From: Taylorella asinigenitalis ATCC 700933
Lineage (GTDB): Bacteria; Pseudomonadota; Gammaproteobacteria; Burkholderiales; Burkholderiaceae_B
Direction of reading: 5' to 3'
Assembly: GCF_000687755.1 (NCBI RefSeq)
Contig: NZ_JHXN01000005.1
Location: 1-64,000, forward strand
Length of the DNA stretch: 64,000 nucleotides
Shown: one piece after another, positions 63,177 through 64,000 of the stretch
How the letters are laid out: each line of letters begins with the position of its first letter
How positions within the stretch are numbered: position 1 is the stretch's first letter
Notes under the pieces: generated by a model
Database searches by the model: none
What the model saw: the letters and a program-made list of their open reading frames with translations, nothing else
Told to the model about the DNA's origin: nothing
Program-made: the position numbers and the translations under genes

Positions 63177-64000
63177 TTAAAATGGGAGTAAGAACATCCC
63201 AGCGGCTATAAGTGTAGGTACTAGAGCCGCTAGAAGTAAATATTGAGGAGAGATGGCATTATTAGGGAAATGATGCCTTAATATAGAGAAGCCTGCTGGG
63301 TTTGGTGCATTAGCGATAACAGTCAAACCACCACCAGTCACAGCACCCGCAACCAACATATATCTCCAAAGGTCAGAAGTGCCATCCACTAGAGAACCTA
63401 AGTAAGTTAAGGCTGCATTATCTGTTAAAGCAGTCAGGAATGTTGTACCCCAGAACAATTCAGATGGACTCAATGCAGATAACACATCTTGTAACCACCA
63501 TTTTTGTAAACCACCCAAAATAATTAGCCCTGCCAAGAAGAATCCAACCATTAGACCTTCACGAATTAGCAAAGGTCTTTGATAACGACTATAAGCATCA
63601 CAAAAACCTATAAACAAAAGCAGCAAACCAATAAAAACAACTATATGGTGAGAGGCTAAAACTACAGCAACTAAGAAAAATACATGAATAATAGTCACAG
63701 GAATAGGGATTTCTGGAAGTGGTTTTTCCTTATCTAAAATTCTGTGTCTATAATGATTTTTGATGCTTGAGGATGAGTTAAGAATGATATCTTTTTTTGC
63801 GATGAATGTAATGATACTAGTATTAATTAAGATAGCAATTACAGCTTTCCATCCGAAATGAGTAAGCATAAAGCTAGTATCCCAACCGAAAGATCCAGCT
63901 ACCATAAGCACAGGTGGAGCAGCATATGCCGTAAGAACACCACCTATAGAGATATTTACGAATAAGGTACCAATTACTAAATATTTAAAACGTGTGTTCC
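63177..64000 (-). CDS. Putative Na+/H+ antiporter, N terminus cut by window edge
   Basis: The frame is open to the right edge, so only the last 274 or so residues are seen. Counting from the edge it reads through [15 protein letters not shown], then [15 protein letters not shown] and several membrane helices, [29 protein letters not shown] and a C-terminal helix. These match the putative Na+/H+ antiporter family PF07399. The GTG/ATG near 63900 is internal, not the start. It is followed by aspS. Its substrate is inferred from the family only. Confidence 0.82.
   Translation of the reverse strand, partial: NTRFKYLVIGTLFVNISIGGVLTAYAAPPVLMVAGSFGWDTSFMLTHFGWKAVIAILINTSIITFIAKKDIILNSSSSIKNHYRHRILDKEKPLPEIPIPVTIIHVFFLVAVVLASHHIVVFIGLLLLFIGFCDAYSRYQRPLLIREGLMVGFFLAGLIILGGLQKWWLQDVLSALSPSELFWGTTFLTALTDNAALTYLGSLVDGTSDLWRYMLVAGAVTGGGLTVIANAPNPAGFSILRHHFPNNAISPQYLLLAALVPTLIAAGMFLLPF

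Noticed and set aside
63900-63911. GTG/ATG near 63900 as the antiporter start
   Set aside because: The frame is open to the window edge and upstream codons match the same transporter family.
1-64000. tRNA, rRNA, transposase, integrase or phage genes
   Set aside because: I searched the spacers and gene products and found none that I can support.

Overview
The window looks like a piece of the chromosome of a small-genome, AT-rich betaproteobacterium of the family Alcaligenaceae, most likely the genus Taylorella. This rests on the gene order fmt-rsmB-DUF4390-ntrY-ntrX-trkA-trkH, the dacC-dat-ybeD-lipB set, the coaX-birA pair typical of Bordetella relatives, the low GC content, very short spacers and several overlapping gene ends. 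The genus is inferred from protein character and gene order; no database search was possible.

Region 1 (1-4.4 kb) is accessory. It holds a hypothetical gene cut by the left edge, about 0.6 kb of very AT-rich non-coding DNA, an orphan membrane protein, and a large TonB-dependent receptor of the ZnuD-like type.

Region 2 (4.4-30.5 kb) is a nearly complete type VI secretion system. On the minus strand, tssJ-tssK-tssL-tssM-tagF-(degenerate kinase with PEGA domain) ends at a strong hairpin terminator. It is followed by tssA-tssB-tssC-hcp-tagJ-tssE-tssF-DUF3540. On the plus strand, a TssQ-like lipoprotein and a long FHA protein (TagH) are divergent from tssJ. tssH (clpV) runs back on the minus strand, and tssG lies alone on the plus strand, divergent from tssH. 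TssJLM form the membrane complex, TssKEFG and TssA the baseplate and its assembly factor, TssBC and Hcp the sheath and tube, and ClpV recycles the sheath. The FHA protein, the kinase-like protein and TagF look like a post-translational control module. No VgrG (tssI), PAAR protein or obvious effector is present, so the spike and cargo must be encoded elsewhere.

Region 3 (30.5-50.9 kb) is core genome: a BioC-like methyltransferase, comF, trmL, the trkH-trkA-ntrX-ntrY-DUF4390-rsmB-fmt run, dbpA, an LpxL-type acyltransferase, rpoH under a perfect CIRCE operator, a DUF4743-NUDIX protein, glmU, a DHA2-type exporter, an rmlB-rmlC gene fusion, and lipA.

Region 4 (50.9-64 kb) is also core genome: two small envelope genes, lipB-ybeD-dat-dacC, a hydrolase, a tiny membrane protein, coaX-birA, waaA-waaC, an M50 protease, a glycine-zipper lipoprotein, aspS and a Na+/H+ antiporter cut by the right edge.

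Two signals cross gene boundaries. First, the 8-base word TGGCAATR (complement YATTGCCA) occurs about 70 times, several-fold above my rough expectation. It sits inside genes, in several reading frames, and mostly in one orientation relative to the gene. It is a candidate uptake, recombination or other genome-architecture word. Second, TGTAACAA occurs in the intergenic DNA in front of the T6SS transcription units and of the TonB receptor, suggesting a shared operator.
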